In this document: one piece after another, positions 55,137-63,868 of the stretch
Numbering within the stretch: position 1 is the stretch's first letter
Layout: each line of letters begins with the position of its first letter
Source: Cohnella panacarvi Gsoil 349
Lineage (GTDB): Bacteria; Bacillota; Bacilli; Paenibacillales; Paenibacillaceae
NCBI RefSeq assembly: GCF_000515335.1
Contig: NZ_KI911563.1
Coordinates: forward strand, 387,735 to 451,734
Length of the DNA stretch: 64,000 bases
Direction of reading: 5' to 3'
Made by a program: the position numbers and the translations under genes
Notes under the pieces: generated by a model
The model's database searches: none
What the model saw: only the letters and a program-made list of their open reading frames with translations
Told to the model about the DNA's origin: nothing

Positions 55137-56588
55137 TTATTTCGTAATCTCGAAGCTCAGATGGATCGCCGGCATCGCGGAGCCTGGATGATCCTGCTCA
55201 TACGTGAGCTGAGGAGCCAGATAAATATCCGGCACTGTCTTCTTTCCTCGGTAAATGCCGGGATACAGATCGATGAGATGGTGTCCGGGTTCGCCAGCCG
55301 CGATGATCGTAAACTTCAACGTCCCTTGGCTGTTGAACGCGCACATATAACCGGTATACGCATTGTCATAGACCAAGTAATAGGCGTTATCGAATTCAGT
55401 CCAGCCTGCGCCCTTGATCTCGACTTCGATCTCCGTCCCTGCCGGACCGGAAGATTTGTTCACCGATACGATCGAAGGCAGAATCCGCAGATAGGCTTCG
55501 CCGAAAGACTCTTTATCCGATTTTAGCTCGATCCGGTGAGGTACGCCGCCAAGGTCGTCGGGAATCGGGAACTCGTATTGAATATTGCCGTCGCCATCCG
55601 ATTTCACGTTGCCAATCGGCTTCATTTTCTCGGAGAATCCTGCCGCCGTAACGCGATTGCCGACCATCGTGTACCAGACAATTTGATAAGATTCATTAGC
55701 CGGGACGCCTTTCGCCTGGAGCGCGACTTTCTCTCCGACGGTGCCTTCTTGCTTGCTGAGGGAAACGCTGACTCCCGGTTTCATCTTAAGCGCGGGCATC
55801 TTCACGCCCCCGTCAGCAGCGGACGCGGGAACCTTGCCGACTCTGTTCCGCAAATCCGGTTTCTCGTCGGTTACATCGAAACTGAACGAAGGAACCGGCA
55901 AATACGCGTTCGGAGCTTGCTGGTGATTAATGTAACCCATGCCTAGGTAGCCGTGCCATACGGTAATGGAATGCTTGCCGGCAGACCCGGACGCACGGAA
56001 CTTAGCCGTTGCCGATCCATCGGTCGAGATGGCCGTAATAAGTCCGGTCATCTTGTTGTCATAGGTCACCTGCCAGTTGCTGTCCATGTTGGCCGGACCG
56101 ATGCCTTCCGCCGTAATCGTAATCTCGGTGCCTACCGGACCGGAGGAAGGAGACATCTTGAACGTCGGATTCACGTAGTAATTGTTCTGCGCCGCGTTGT
56201 TGTTGCCTTGGCGCACGAACACCGTATGGTCTCCGCCGAAACCTTGCGGTACCGTGAACGTTCCTTGCCAGACTCCGTCTTTATCCGCCGTCCCTTGCAG
56301 CAGGACGACTTCCTTCTCCTTATATTGCGGCCCGATGACGGTGTAGATGCCTTCTAGCTGATAACTTCCGTCGACCGTAAGCCAGATCAGCTTGGCGGTC
56401 TTATTCGGTGCAAGCCCCGTTGCGTTGAAATCAACCTTGGAGCCGATCGTTCCCGTCGTCTGAGCAAGTTTAATCTCGGGTTTCGCGCTAGCCGCGAAGC
56501 CTTGCGATGCTTGAGGCAACCACACGAGACATCCCGCGAGCAGCACGGCAAGCCACTTTTTCCCTTTCAAGTTAAGCCGATAATCCAA
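55137..56588 (-). CDS. Secreted protein with duplicated IPT/TIG-like modules
   Basis: The 483-residue product has a signal peptide ('WLAVLLAGCLVWLPQASQ', cleavage near 'FAA'). The mature part has an ABA'B' order: 'QTTGTIGSKVDFNATGLAPN' is echoed by 'QEGTVGEKVALQAKGVPANE', and 'SSGPVGTEITITAEGIGP' by 'SSGPAGTEIEVEIKGAGW'. Each is an Ig-like IPT/TIG-type sandwich. Thus half of the protein arose by internal duplication. It lies 17 bp after the copper-amine-oxidase-N protein gene and probably works with it on the cell surface. Confidence 0.78.
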   Translation of the reverse strand: MDYRLNLKGKKWLAVLLAGCLVWLPQASQGFAASAKPEIKLAQTTGTIGSKVDFNATGLAPNKTAKLIWLTVDGSYQLEGIYTVIGPQYKEKEVVLLQGTADKDGVWQGTFTVPQGFGGDHTVFVRQGNNNAAQNNYYVNPTFKMSPSSGPVGTEITITAEGIGPANMDSNWQVTYDNKMTGLITAISTDGSATAKFRASGSAGKHSITVWHGYLGMGYINHQQAPNAYLPVPSFSFDVTDEKPDLRNRVGKVPASAADGGVKMPALKMKPGVSVSLSKQEGTVGEKVALQAKGVPANESYQIVWYTMVGNRVTAAGFSEKMKPIGNVKSDGDGNIQYEFPIPDDLGGVPHRIELKSDKESFGEAYLRILPSIVSVNKSSGPAGTEIEVEIKGAGWTEFDNAYYLVYDNAYTGYMCAFNSQGTLKFTIIAAGEPGHHLIDLYPGIYRGKKTVPDIYLAPQLTYEQDHPGSAMPAIHLSFEITK

Positions 56589-56605
56589 TGTCGACTTCTC
56601 CTCTC

Positions 56606-57388
56606 TTAATTAGCGGCAGGCGCTTCTTCAGTCGCAGGTGCCTCATCGGATGCAGGTGCTTCCTCGGCAGCGACGATCGTGATCAACGAAGGCTCCACGT
56701 TAAACGGCTCGAAAGTTCCTTGCGCCGTAGCGGATTGCGCCGTAACCGAATATCTCAGAACGCCTTTAGGCGTTTCCTCGGTAATCCGATAGACTCCTCT
56801 CCAGAAGAGCATATCTTCCGGCATGCCCGGTTCTTCGAACATAACCATGTCGATCGTTTCGCCGGTTCCCAGCTTCACTTGAAGCTGGGCATCCTTCGCC
56901 AGCTTGCCTTTCGCGTCGACAGCTTTCATCCGGAATACGATCGCGTCGCCGACCGCGAAGCGGCTCGTCAGCACGCAGCCCAAGTTCTGCGATACGGCGT
57001 CGCCGAATACGGTCAAGTTGCCGGCTTTCAGCGTTGCCGTCAACGATTCCGCGTTCCAGCCGACACCCGAGAATCCGGCCGCAGCCGCCAGATCGCGCAC
57101 GGCGACCGTCGGTTTGCCGCCCTTGACGATGACTTTCAGCTTTATACCGCCCACGACAGCCGTCTTCTTAGACGCGTCGTATACGTACTTGATGCCCGTT
57201 GTCTTCGAGAATGCGGCAAGATCGACGTAGGTTTTACCGTTAAAGATCGCGTTCGACGACGAAGTGATCGCTTTGCCGTTCACCTGTACCGATACGCCTC
57301 TCTCGGCGGCAGATACGGTAGCGAACGAAGTGACGATCGCAGCGGCCGCAAGAACGGATACGGCGCTTTTCCTTAGAACTTTGTTCAT
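56606..57388 (-). CDS. Secreted copper-amine-oxidase-N 'stalk' domain protein
   Basis: The 260-residue product has a signal peptide ('KSAVSVLAAAAIVTSFATVS', cleavage near 'SAA'). A copper-amine-oxidase-N-like domain follows ('VQVNGKAITSSSNAIFNGKT', 'VAVRDLAAAAGFSGVGWNAE', about residues 30-115), then a beta-rich domain and an acidic Ala/Pro/Glu-rich tail. The name refers to fold only; no amine-oxidase activity is implied. Such domains are very common in Paenibacillaceae surface proteins. It is first in a two-gene operon with the TIG-like protein. Confidence 0.82.
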   Translation of the reverse strand: MNKVLRKSAVSVLAAAAIVTSFATVSAAERGVSVQVNGKAITSSSNAIFNGKTYVDLAAFSKTTGIKYVYDASKKTAVVGGIKLKVIVKGGKPTVAVRDLAAAAGFSGVGWNAESLTATLKAGNLTVFGDAVSQNLGCVLTSRFAVGDAIVFRMKAVDAKGKLAKDAQLQVKLGTGETIDMVMFEEPGMPEDMLFWRGVYRITEETPKGVLRYSVTAQSATAQGTFEPFNVEPSLITIVAAEEAPASDEAPATEEAPAAN

Positions 57389-57595
57389 GGGTTATCTCCT
57401 CCAGAAATAAAATTTCATCAGTGCAGATACTCACTGAAATATTGCAACGTGATAAATCTTACCATTGACGATGTAACGGCGGGTAGTGACTCCGGTCATC
57501 ATGACGGTCACTTAATGGAGCCTTGAGGTCATGACGAAATTAGGTAACTTATCCTATCCTTGCATCGACTAAGGAGAGAATGAATCGCCAAAAAG

Positions 57596-57624
57596 CGAAA
57601 AGCCGCGATTTACGCGGCTTTTCG
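57596..57624 (-). terminator. Terminator of cwlJ
   Basis: Perfect 12-bp stem CGAAAAGCCGCG (57596-57607) with CGCGGCTTTTCG (57613-57624), then CTTTTTGG on the minus strand. Confidence 0.88.
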
Positions 57625-57641
57625 TCAGGGATAAGCTCTCG

Positions 57642-58088
57642 TTACCCGAAGGTGTTATATACGTTATCGCATTCTTCGGCGGTCGGTTCATAGAAACAGT
57701 GCTTCTTCCATCTGCCTACGAACGGCTGACCATACCAAGTCGACGGGCAGGGTCCCGGGGCGTCGTACGTTCCTGGACGGAAATACCACAGGGAGAATTT
57801 GGCCGGCCAACTTCTCTCCCCGTTCACGGCCCGCTGGGCTAGACGGCGTTCCCTGTCTCTTGCGGGTTGATAGTACATCCCATGCTGCAGCGCTTCGAAC
57901 GCATGCGGTTGTTCGATCATTTGGGGAATCGTTCGCAAATTTTTAAAATCCGAGCAATTCGCTCTGATTCGGTTAATGCCGACATTGCCAACCAGGAGCA
58001 TCCCCTGCTCGCCTTCGGCTTCCGCTTCGGCACGAAGCAGCCTTGCGAGCATATCGATATGCGGTTTCGTAGCTTTAACGACTGCCAT
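57642..58088 (-). CDS. cwlJ: Spore cortex-lytic cell-wall hydrolase CwlJ
   Basis: The 148-residue protein is a stand-alone SleB/CwlJ catalytic domain without a signal peptide: 'LLRAEAEAEGEQGMLLVGNV' with the catalytic Glu, 'RIRANCSDFKNLRTIPQMI', 'SLWYFRPGTYDAPGPCPSTW' and 'KHCFYEPTAEECDNVYNT'. In Bacillus, CwlJ sits in the spore coat and degrades cortex containing muramic delta-lactam when calcium dipicolinate is released. It works on cortex modified by PdaA, also present here (19556). It is monocistronic with its own terminator. No gerQ is next to it. Confidence 0.93.
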   Translation of the reverse strand: MAVVKATKPHIDMLARLLRAEAEAEGEQGMLLVGNVGINRIRANCSDFKNLRTIPQMIEQPHAFEALQHGMYYQPARDRERRLAQRAVNGERSWPAKFSLWYFRPGTYDAPGPCPSTWYGQPFVGRWKKHCFYEPTAEECDNVYNTFG

Positions 58089-58260
58089 TGGCTCACCTCT
58101 GATGATTTATAGCTCATCATATTGTAGGCGAAGCGGAAGTGTTACTCGGGCCCAAGCTAAACGAAATCCGCTTGTGCCGTGTTGAGGGTCTGGGTACTCA
58201 CATACGGTATAGCATATCCGTTCACCTAATCCGACATTGTCGAGAAACGAGGACGATGTG

Positions 58261-58950
58261 ATGAGCACTCATTTATCTCTCCCGGCGGTACTAAGACGCA
58301 TTCTGCGCGCCTTAAAGAACAAGGAAGCTTTCTCATTAGTACGAATCGGCGACGGAGAGAATATCGTCATCAGCCAAAATTCGGTATGGCCCTTAAAGAA
58401 AGTCATGCGCGAGCCGTGGGCGAAACGTAAAGATAAAGGGGTAACTCTTCCGAACTTGAGGCTTCGCGACGAGCTGGTACGTTCCGTTCGAAAGGCTACC
58501 GTCGTAGGCATACTCGATAAGAACGATCGCATGATCCGTGCTCCGCGCTATTTGAAGAGACGTTTAACCGATCGGGTGTTTCGCCATTACAAGCTTAATC
58601 CTCGGTTAACCTGCAACGCGATCGTAAACCGCGTGATGCCTTATGAGCCGTTGTTCCGCAAGGTCGTTAAGGGCAGACGGATTCTCGTGGTCAACCGTAA
58701 CCCGAGCGCCATTAAATCCGTCCTGGAGCGCCCGCCCTATCGCGCGAAAGTTACCGCAATGATCCGGTTCGCTCATTATAGGCAAATTCGTTCCGCCTTA
58801 AGAAAAGCGGCGCGACATCAACGCTCTTTCGATTTGGCGCTGATCACCTGCGGTGTGAACGCGGTCATCTTAGCTCCGCGAATCGCCCGATTAACCGGTA
58901 AAGTCGCGATCGATTTCGGGCAAGCTCCGAAGTTCGTTAAACGCAAATAA
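58261..58950 (+). CDS. GT-D-fold glycosyltransferase
   Basis: The 229-residue basic protein has the GT-D signature 'KEAFSLVRIGDGENIVISQN' near the N-terminus, where the acidic residues bind metal and nucleotide sugar, and 'KGRRILVVNRNPSAIKSVLE' later. The ATG at 58261 follows GAGG at good spacing. It is 28 bp before a GT2-type gene, so the pair likely builds one glycan. Proximity to cwlJ is compatible with a spore-surface role, which is inference. Confidence 0.8.
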   Translation: MSTHLSLPAVLRRILRALKNKEAFSLVRIGDGENIVISQNSVWPLKKVMREPWAKRKDKGVTLPNLRLRDELVRSVRKATVVGILDKNDRMIRAPRYLKRRLTDRVFRHYKLNPRLTCNAIVNRVMPYEPLFRKVVKGRRILVVNRNPSAIKSVLERPPYRAKVTAMIRFAHYRQIRSALRKAARHQRSFDLALITCGVNAVILAPRIARLTGKVAIDFGQAPKFVKRK

Positions 58951-58978
58951 TTTTCCGATAGGAAGAGGAGCGAAGTTC

Positions 58979-59698
58979 ATGGGCCGGGCTTCACGCAAGG
59001 GCGTAACCCTCATTACCCCAACGATCCGCAGGCAATATATCCATCGTATATTCGACAACTATGCCCGTCAGCAACGGAATCCCAAAGAGCTTATCATTAT
59101 TCTGAATAAAAATAGCCTCCGCCGTGCCGACTATCTCGAACAGGCGAAGAAATATCGCCATGTACGGGTGTATCAACTTCCCGAGCGCAAGTCGTTGGGC
59201 GAATGCTTAAACTTCGGGGTGTCCAAAGCCAAATACCGCTATATCGCCAAAATCGACGATGACGACTATTATTCCCCCAATTATATATCCGAGGCGATGA
59301 AGCTTCTCATGAAACCGAAAGCCGATCTTGTCGGCAAGGAATCGATCTATTTCTATTTCCCGCACTCCGGAAAGCTGTTGCTGCGTCAAAGAAGACATCG
59401 TCCCGGTCAAAGAGTGTGGGCCATTGCCGGAGCTACGATCATGTTCAACCGGAGAGTGTTCCGGCGCGTCAAGTTCGCCAAGGCCAAGCAAGGTACTGAT
59501 GCCCTATTCATCAAAGATTGCTTGAAGCAAGGGTATCGGATTTATACGACCTCCAAGTATAACTTCGTTGCCGTTCGAAGAGCCGATTCGAGGTCGCATA
59601 CGTGGAGAATAACGGATAAGCGCTTGTTAGCCTCGAAGAACGTTCGGGTCGTCCGCACGGACGATTTCGGCAAGATCGTGAATCGTAACCGGCGTTGA
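58979..59698 (+). CDS. GT2-like glycosyltransferase
   Basis: This 239-residue GT-A-fold enzyme has 'GVTLITPTIRRQYIHRIFDN' at the start, 'ERKSLGECLNFGVSKAKYRY', the acidic metal site 'AKIDDDDYYSPNYISEAMK' and 'AGATIMFNRRVFRRVKF'. It is the second gene of a pair with the GT-D enzyme. Both are unusually rich in Arg and Lys, which suggests work close to acidic polymers or spore surfaces. Substrate unknown. Confidence 0.82.
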   Translation: MGRASRKGVTLITPTIRRQYIHRIFDNYARQQRNPKELIIILNKNSLRRADYLEQAKKYRHVRVYQLPERKSLGECLNFGVSKAKYRYIAKIDDDDYYSPNYISEAMKLLMKPKADLVGKESIYFYFPHSGKLLLRQRRHRPGQRVWAIAGATIMFNRRVFRRVKFAKAKQGTDALFIKDCLKQGYRIYTTSKYNFVAVRRADSRSHTWRITDKRLLASKNVRVVRTDDFGKIVNRNRR

Positions 59699-59729
59699 TC
59701 TCTAACCGAATCTCGTACCGCCCGATAGC

Positions 59730-59761
59730 AAAGCCCGCGGCCGATGATCGCCGCGGGCTTT
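59730..59761. terminator. Bidirectional terminator between converging genes
   Basis: Perfect 11-bp stem AAAGCCCGCGG (59730-59740) with CCGCGGGCTTT (59751-59761) between the GT2 gene and the GH9 gene. Confidence 0.85.
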
Positions 59762-59775
59762 GTACGTAACGTCTC

Positions 59776-62259
59776 CTATTCCATTCCCCTTGTAAGTTGT
59801 TGCGCCGCTAAAGCGATGAACATAAAATGCGTCGAGCCGCCTCCGAGTACATACTCCACCTGCTGCCATAGATAGGGGAACACAAGCAACTCAGGGAAGT
59901 CGGGCCGAATCAGCGCGGTGCCCGATATGACGCCGCCGGGAATATACGACCAGTCGGCGCGATTGAGCCCGTATCCTACCGTTGCCGAATGAGCGCCCAC
60001 TCCCGATGCGAACGACATCGTGTTGGACCCCGGATGGCAACCGAGCACAAAGTTAAGCGCATTAAATATCATCTCGGAATCGAACCATTCAGGGTAAGCC
60101 TTATGCAGGAAATAGTATTCGAAACCGAGTTTCTGGATCCCCCACCCCGCTCCCCATATATGCGGGCGATACGGTATCCCATACGGCGTCTCGGCGATTA
60201 ACCGCGTCAGCCGATCCTTCAAAGCCGGCAATGCATCGCGAATTTTACTCGTGAAACCGGCGTCATTCATCGCTTGCTCGGCTCGCGCGATAAACCAGCC
60301 TACTTTATCGATCGACTCGACGATATAATCGGCTTCCGATAGCAAGAAGTCCTTGTAGGATCGTTCGCCGGTGGCCAGGTACAATTCCGCGGCGGCGTGA
60401 ATTTTGGCCGTTCTGGCATGGCCGGTTCCATCCGTAACGCTGTAAATCTCGCAGGCCGACTGCAAAGATTGGTTGCTTAAGGTCGGATTGAAGTCTTTCA
60501 AAGCGCGGGAAGCGGCTGCCAGATGGGCGGCTGCCGTTAATTCTCGCGGCGGATTATCTTCGGTGAACACCCAGCGATCCCCGAGCATGCTCGCGCTATC
60601 GCCCAGATGGACATATTGACGAAGATCGCTTTCGATAATCCCCCGATAGAGCCGTCCTAATGCACGATAGGCTCCCACGACGGACAAAACGCCGTGTTCG
60701 ATCTGCTGCAGGATGTCGTTCTTGCCGTCCGGCTGGTGAATCTCGACGATTCTGCGGTTCTGGTCTATGGTTGTCGCATCGTAATAGACATTAAAGGCTT
60801 CGTACGCCAAGGCGAGCGTATAGAACTCACCGGACTGCGATTCTATGCGAAGATCGAAATCGCCGGCATCGTGCCATCCGCCGATGTTCAGTCCAGGCAC
60901 GACTTCGCCCGGTTTATAAGTGGTCAACGTAGAAGGGCCTTGTTCATAGCCGTCGAAGTGATTCAGATTTACCGGAGCCATCCGGGCGTCATCGTGGTGA
61001 CAATGACCGTGCCATACGCGGTATTTTTCGCTTACGCGCATATGACACATTTGCACGGGAAGGAAATACTCCAGCACCGGCTGCCAGACGCCCCGGTCGT
61101 ACACATCGCCCGCGATACGGAATACGGACGATTCCGAAGCGCCGTATTGGACTTTGTACAACCCTTCTTCCCTAATGTTCGTAAAATCGAACTTCAAGTA
61201 GCGATAGCGGAGGAATCGTCCCCACTCTTCTCCTTCGGCGGCAAGAACCTGTTCGGCGCCGTTCTCCGTATATTTATAAAGCACGGGTTTCTGGCGTTTG
61301 CGATCCCGCTCGTCAAGTTCGATGATGGCCGTCTTCGTTTGCTTCGGATGATAGCCCACCTGCGAGGTTTGTACGACGGCCGGATAGATCCAGTCTTCTA
61401 CGACGTTGGGCGTGATCACCCATTCTATCGCACGGCTTGCGGCACCTGCGGGCACTTCGCTGCTGATCGCGAACCAGCCGTTGTTATGGTTCATGCGTCC
61501 GTCGTATAGCTTCAGCTCCGCGCCCTTGCTCTCGATAGTAAAGCGGTTATAAGGGTCGTCGGGCCGGACTGTAAAACGTTTTCCAATCGCATACGGTTCG
61601 GCAATCAGATCGTCCGCGATCATCGGATTGTATGCCTTGTTGTCGCCTGACAGAAGCTTGGGATCCGCTTTCGCATCCGGCTCGCTAAAGTTCCCCGCAT
61701 GCGGGGAATTGGACGGTTGCGATAACAGAGGACCGTTAGGCTGTTCGGGGAAAATGCCGTGCTTGTTGTCCATGATCCAAGGTTTGCCGAACAACGCGCC
61801 GGGGAACAGCTCCAGGTTGAAGCTTAACTTGCCGACGAACTTGTCCGGGATCGGTCTGTCCAAATCGACGGTAACTTTGACCGAAGCCCCCTCCCCTTGG
61901 ACAATAACCTTGTAATTGAATTGGAAATCGGGATAGATCATCGGATTAAAACCCTTTAAGTGCCTGGATGAGTCCGGAAAACTGAGCGTAGTGGCGATCG
62001 TATTCGTTGTTTCGTCCAGTTCGCGATCGCCCTGCTTGGGCACCGGTTGCCATTGTCCGGGCGTCTGTTCGAATCGGATATCGCCGTTCGTCGCGACGCG
62101 ATTGCCGTGCATTATGATACTGACGCCGGATTGATGCCCTTCCGGATAAATATCGTCGAAGGCCATCACGTCCACGCCTAGATTTTTGAAATAACCGTCA
62201 TCTCGATTTAACCGGAATCCCTGGTTCCGAGAGGACGTGAACCCGTTTTCTTTGCCCAT
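59776..62259 (-). CDS. Glycoside hydrolase family 9 protein without signal peptide
   Basis: An 827-residue enzyme. The first ~290 residues hold beta-rich segments I cannot name. A CelD-N Ig-like domain follows ('AVVQTSQVGYHPKQTKTAII', about 295-385), then the (alpha/alpha)6 GH9 barrel. It shows the base motif 'GGWHDAGDFDL' with Asp464 and Asp467, and the C-terminal catalytic Glu near residue 802 in 'QQVEYVLGGGSTHFMF'. GH9 enzymes are inverting endoglucanases or, in some branches, exo-glucosaminidases or glucosidases acting on short oligosaccharides inside cells. No export signal is seen ('MGKENGFTSSRNQGF'), so an intracellular oligosaccharide-degrading role is likely. Confidence 0.85.
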   Translation of the reverse strand: MGKENGFTSSRNQGFRLNRDDGYFKNLGVDVMAFDDIYPEGHQSGVSIIMHGNRVATNGDIRFEQTPGQWQPVPKQGDRELDETTNTIATTLSFPDSSRHLKGFNPMIYPDFQFNYKVIVQGEGASVKVTVDLDRPIPDKFVGKLSFNLELFPGALFGKPWIMDNKHGIFPEQPNGPLLSQPSNSPHAGNFSEPDAKADPKLLSGDNKAYNPMIADDLIAEPYAIGKRFTVRPDDPYNRFTIESKGAELKLYDGRMNHNNGWFAISSEVPAGAASRAIEWVITPNVVEDWIYPAVVQTSQVGYHPKQTKTAIIELDERDRKRQKPVLYKYTENGAEQVLAAEGEEWGRFLRYRYLKFDFTNIREEGLYKVQYGASESSVFRIAGDVYDRGVWQPVLEYFLPVQMCHMRVSEKYRVWHGHCHHDDARMAPVNLNHFDGYEQGPSTLTTYKPGEVVPGLNIGGWHDAGDFDLRIESQSGEFYTLALAYEAFNVYYDATTIDQNRRIVEIHQPDGKNDILQQIEHGVLSVVGAYRALGRLYRGIIESDLRQYVHLGDSASMLGDRWVFTEDNPPRELTAAAHLAAASRALKDFNPTLSNQSLQSACEIYSVTDGTGHARTAKIHAAAELYLATGERSYKDFLLSEADYIVESIDKVGWFIARAEQAMNDAGFTSKIRDALPALKDRLTRLIAETPYGIPYRPHIWGAGWGIQKLGFEYYFLHKAYPEWFDSEMIFNALNFVLGCHPGSNTMSFASGVGAHSATVGYGLNRADWSYIPGGVISGTALIRPDFPELLVFPYLWQQVEYVLGGGSTHFMFIALAAQQLTRGME

Positions 62260-62360
62260 TATACAGCCTCCTTATATTCGTACCCCTGATATAGATGATC
62301 ATACACCGCCGTCCCGCTCCGATACAATTGATCGATTTAGCCGATTTTCTATGTAAAAAT

Positions 62361-62385
62361 AAAAAAAGGACAGGCGCCCTGTCCC
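62361..62385 (-). terminator. Terminator of the YhcN/YlaJ-like gene
   Basis: GGACAG (62368-62373) pairs with CTGTCC (62379-62384), then a T-rich tract on the minus strand. Confidence 0.82.
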
Positions 62386-62397
62386 TTCTTGAACCGA

Positions 62398-62964
62398 TTA
62401 TCGGAATGTTGGCGGTCGACTGGATTCGTCAGGGAACACATGCTGGACGAGCGTATTGAACTCGGAGACGTATCGCCGGAGCGGGTAACCTTCCCGTACG
62501 GCTTGGGTATAAGTCTGCATGCGACTCCACAATACCGGGTCTTCGGAGACGAACACGTTACGCGTTGACGGAGATCTCGAACGAATGGCGTCCGAGACGT
62601 TGGATAGGAAAGCATCCGGCAGCTGCGGTCCGTTCGTCAGAATATCCGAGGACCCTCGGTTCACCGCGACGTAGGCGTTGCGGTCCGTCATCATCACGTA
62701 AGCGGATTGCACGCCCGGCATATGAATCACGACGTCCGACATCTCATCGTTCAATTGAAAAAAGGTGTTGTCGTGCAAGCCGGCCGCATCGTAGCTGTCC
62801 AAGGCCTTCGCCCGGGAAACCCCGTCCAGAATCCCGATATTCGGGGTAGGCAGCGCGTTCGATCGAATGCTCCCATCAACGGCGTCCGGTGTTCTGTCCG
62901 AGCATCCCGATGCGGTTAAAGTCAGTAAACCTAGCATCGTGAACGCCATCCATTGTATGCGCAA
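62398..62964 (-). CDS. YhcN/YlaJ-family sporulation lipoprotein (TTG start)
   Basis: The 188-residue lipoprotein has lipobox 'LTASGC' and a YhcN/YlaJ domain ('SDVVIHMPGVQSAYVMMTDR', 'NAYVAVN', 'VSDAIRSRSPSTRNVFVSED'). These lipoproteins are found in the inner spore membrane of Bacillales. I place the start at TTG 62964, 7 bp after GGAGG; a TTG at 62970 is too close and an ATG at 62949 is a later option. It is monocistronic. Confidence 0.85.
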   Translation of the reverse strand: MRIQWMAFTMLGLLTLTASGCSDRTPDAVDGSIRSNALPTPNIGILDGVSRAKALDSYDAAGLHDNTFFQLNDEMSDVVIHMPGVQSAYVMMTDRNAYVAVNRGSSDILTNGPQLPDAFLSNVSDAIRSRSPSTRNVFVSEDPVLWSRMQTYTQAVREGYPLRRYVSEFNTLVQHVFPDESSRPPTFR

Positions 62965-63169
62965 TTCCAATCCTCCCCCGGCTTATAGTTCGGCTTCCTT
63001 CGCTGTCGTTAGGATTGGAACATTGCATATTGTTTATGCGCGGGTTTCCACCTTATACATTGCCGTTATAACCATTGGGATATTTTCGCAGGACGGGCCT
63101 GTATAAGATCCATGCTGTGATGAGAACCTAACCGCAAGAGTAAATATTCGTTCAAAGGCAGGTATTTCG

Positions 63170-63601
63170 ATGAAAAATAAAGTTTTAAGCGGCTTGTGCG
63201 CAGCGGTTGTCGCTTTGATGATGGTTGCAGTTCCGGTCTATGCCGAATCCGGGAAGACCAACGGAGGAAACGGCGGCCTCGGCAACGGAATGGGGACGGA
63301 TCGTCACGATCATATGCATGTTCAGTCGCATAACAGAGGGACGAGAACGCAAGCAACCGGCAACCGCGAAGTCAGCGTCTACGGCACGGGTACAGGGAGC
63401 CAATTCTGGAACGTCAATGCGAATCAGCGCGGCACTGGCATGACGAACGGTGCTTCAACGTACCGCTCGCAGTCTTATAACACCAATGGCTATCGTGCTG
63501 CGGCGACGACGGAGCGCAACACCTCGTGGGGGTGGCTCGGATGGTTAGGACTTCTCGGTCTTTTCGGGCTTCGGAACCGCGATCCGCAACGTAATCGTTA
63601 A
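63170..63601 (+). CDS. Secreted protein with WGxxGxxG-type C-terminal signal
   Basis: The 143-residue product has a signal peptide ('MKNKVLSGLCAAVVALMMVA', cleavage near 'VYA') and a low-complexity Gly/Asn/Thr/His-rich middle. It ends with 'TSWGWLGWLGLLGLFGLRNR' and a basic tail. That is the WGxxGxxG-CTERM pattern of Firmicutes: tryptophan-glycine motif, short hydrophobic span and Arg cluster, suggesting a sorting signal or membrane anchor. A likely cognate processing enzyme is not in the window. Its own terminator follows. Confidence 0.8.
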   Translation: MKNKVLSGLCAAVVALMMVAVPVYAESGKTNGGNGGLGNGMGTDRHDHMHVQSHNRGTRTQATGNREVSVYGTGTGSQFWNVNANQRGTGMTNGASTYRSQSYNTNGYRAAATTERNTSWGWLGWLGLLGLFGLRNRDPQRNR

Positions 63602-63617
63602 CGTCAACATGCGCAAT

Positions 63618-63671
63618 AGCGATGCAGCTCTCTTTTCGGACTCCGGAAGGGAACTTGCATCGTTATTTTTT
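63618..63671 (+). terminator. Terminator of the WGxxGxxG gene
   Basis: CGATGCA (63620-63626) pairs with TGCATCG (63656-63662) with further pairing inside (CTCTTTTC with GGAAGGGA), followed by TTATTTTTT. It insulates the pqq genes that follow. Confidence 0.82.
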
Positions 63672-63678
63672 GTGCTTC

Positions 63679-63705
63679 TTGGACATCCCGAAACCGACAT
63701 ACAAT
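63679..63705 (+). promoter_or_regulatory. Possible pqqA promoter
   Basis: TTGGAC (63679-63684) and TACAAT (63700-63705) are 15 bp apart, shorter than ideal. It is the only promoter-like pair between the terminator and pqqA. Confidence 0.35.
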
Positions 63706-63747
63706 GAATCAAGTCGCTCGCCGAAATCACGAAGGGAGGATATGCCC

Positions 63748-63819
63748 ATGTGGGTTAAGCCCGATTTCAGAATTATCGAGACTTGCGCAGAAGTGACGGC
63801 TTACGCTTACCGCAAATAA
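63748..63819 (+). CDS. pqqA: PqqA, PQQ precursor peptide
   Basis: A 23-residue peptide, the same length as PqqA of Klebsiella, beginning 'MWVKPDF'. Glu15 and Tyr19 stand in 'AEVTAY', the ExxxY spacing whose Glu and Tyr side chains are cross-linked by the radical-SAM enzyme PqqE (with chaperone PqqD) to form pyrroloquinoline quinone. GGGAGG lies 8 bp upstream of this ATG; an ATG two codons earlier is too close. PqqB starts 49 bp downstream. One Cys (13), unusual among the PqqA sequences I know, lies near the reacting pair. Confidence 0.9.
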   Translation: MWVKPDFRIIETCAEVTAYAYRK

Positions 63820-63868
63820 CTCGCTATGCCGGAGCAATCCGGCATCTCTGCTTTAGAGGGGATAACCG

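Noticed and set aside
60694-61509. Plus-strand frame of 271 codons
   Set aside because: Antisense shadow of the GH9 gene.
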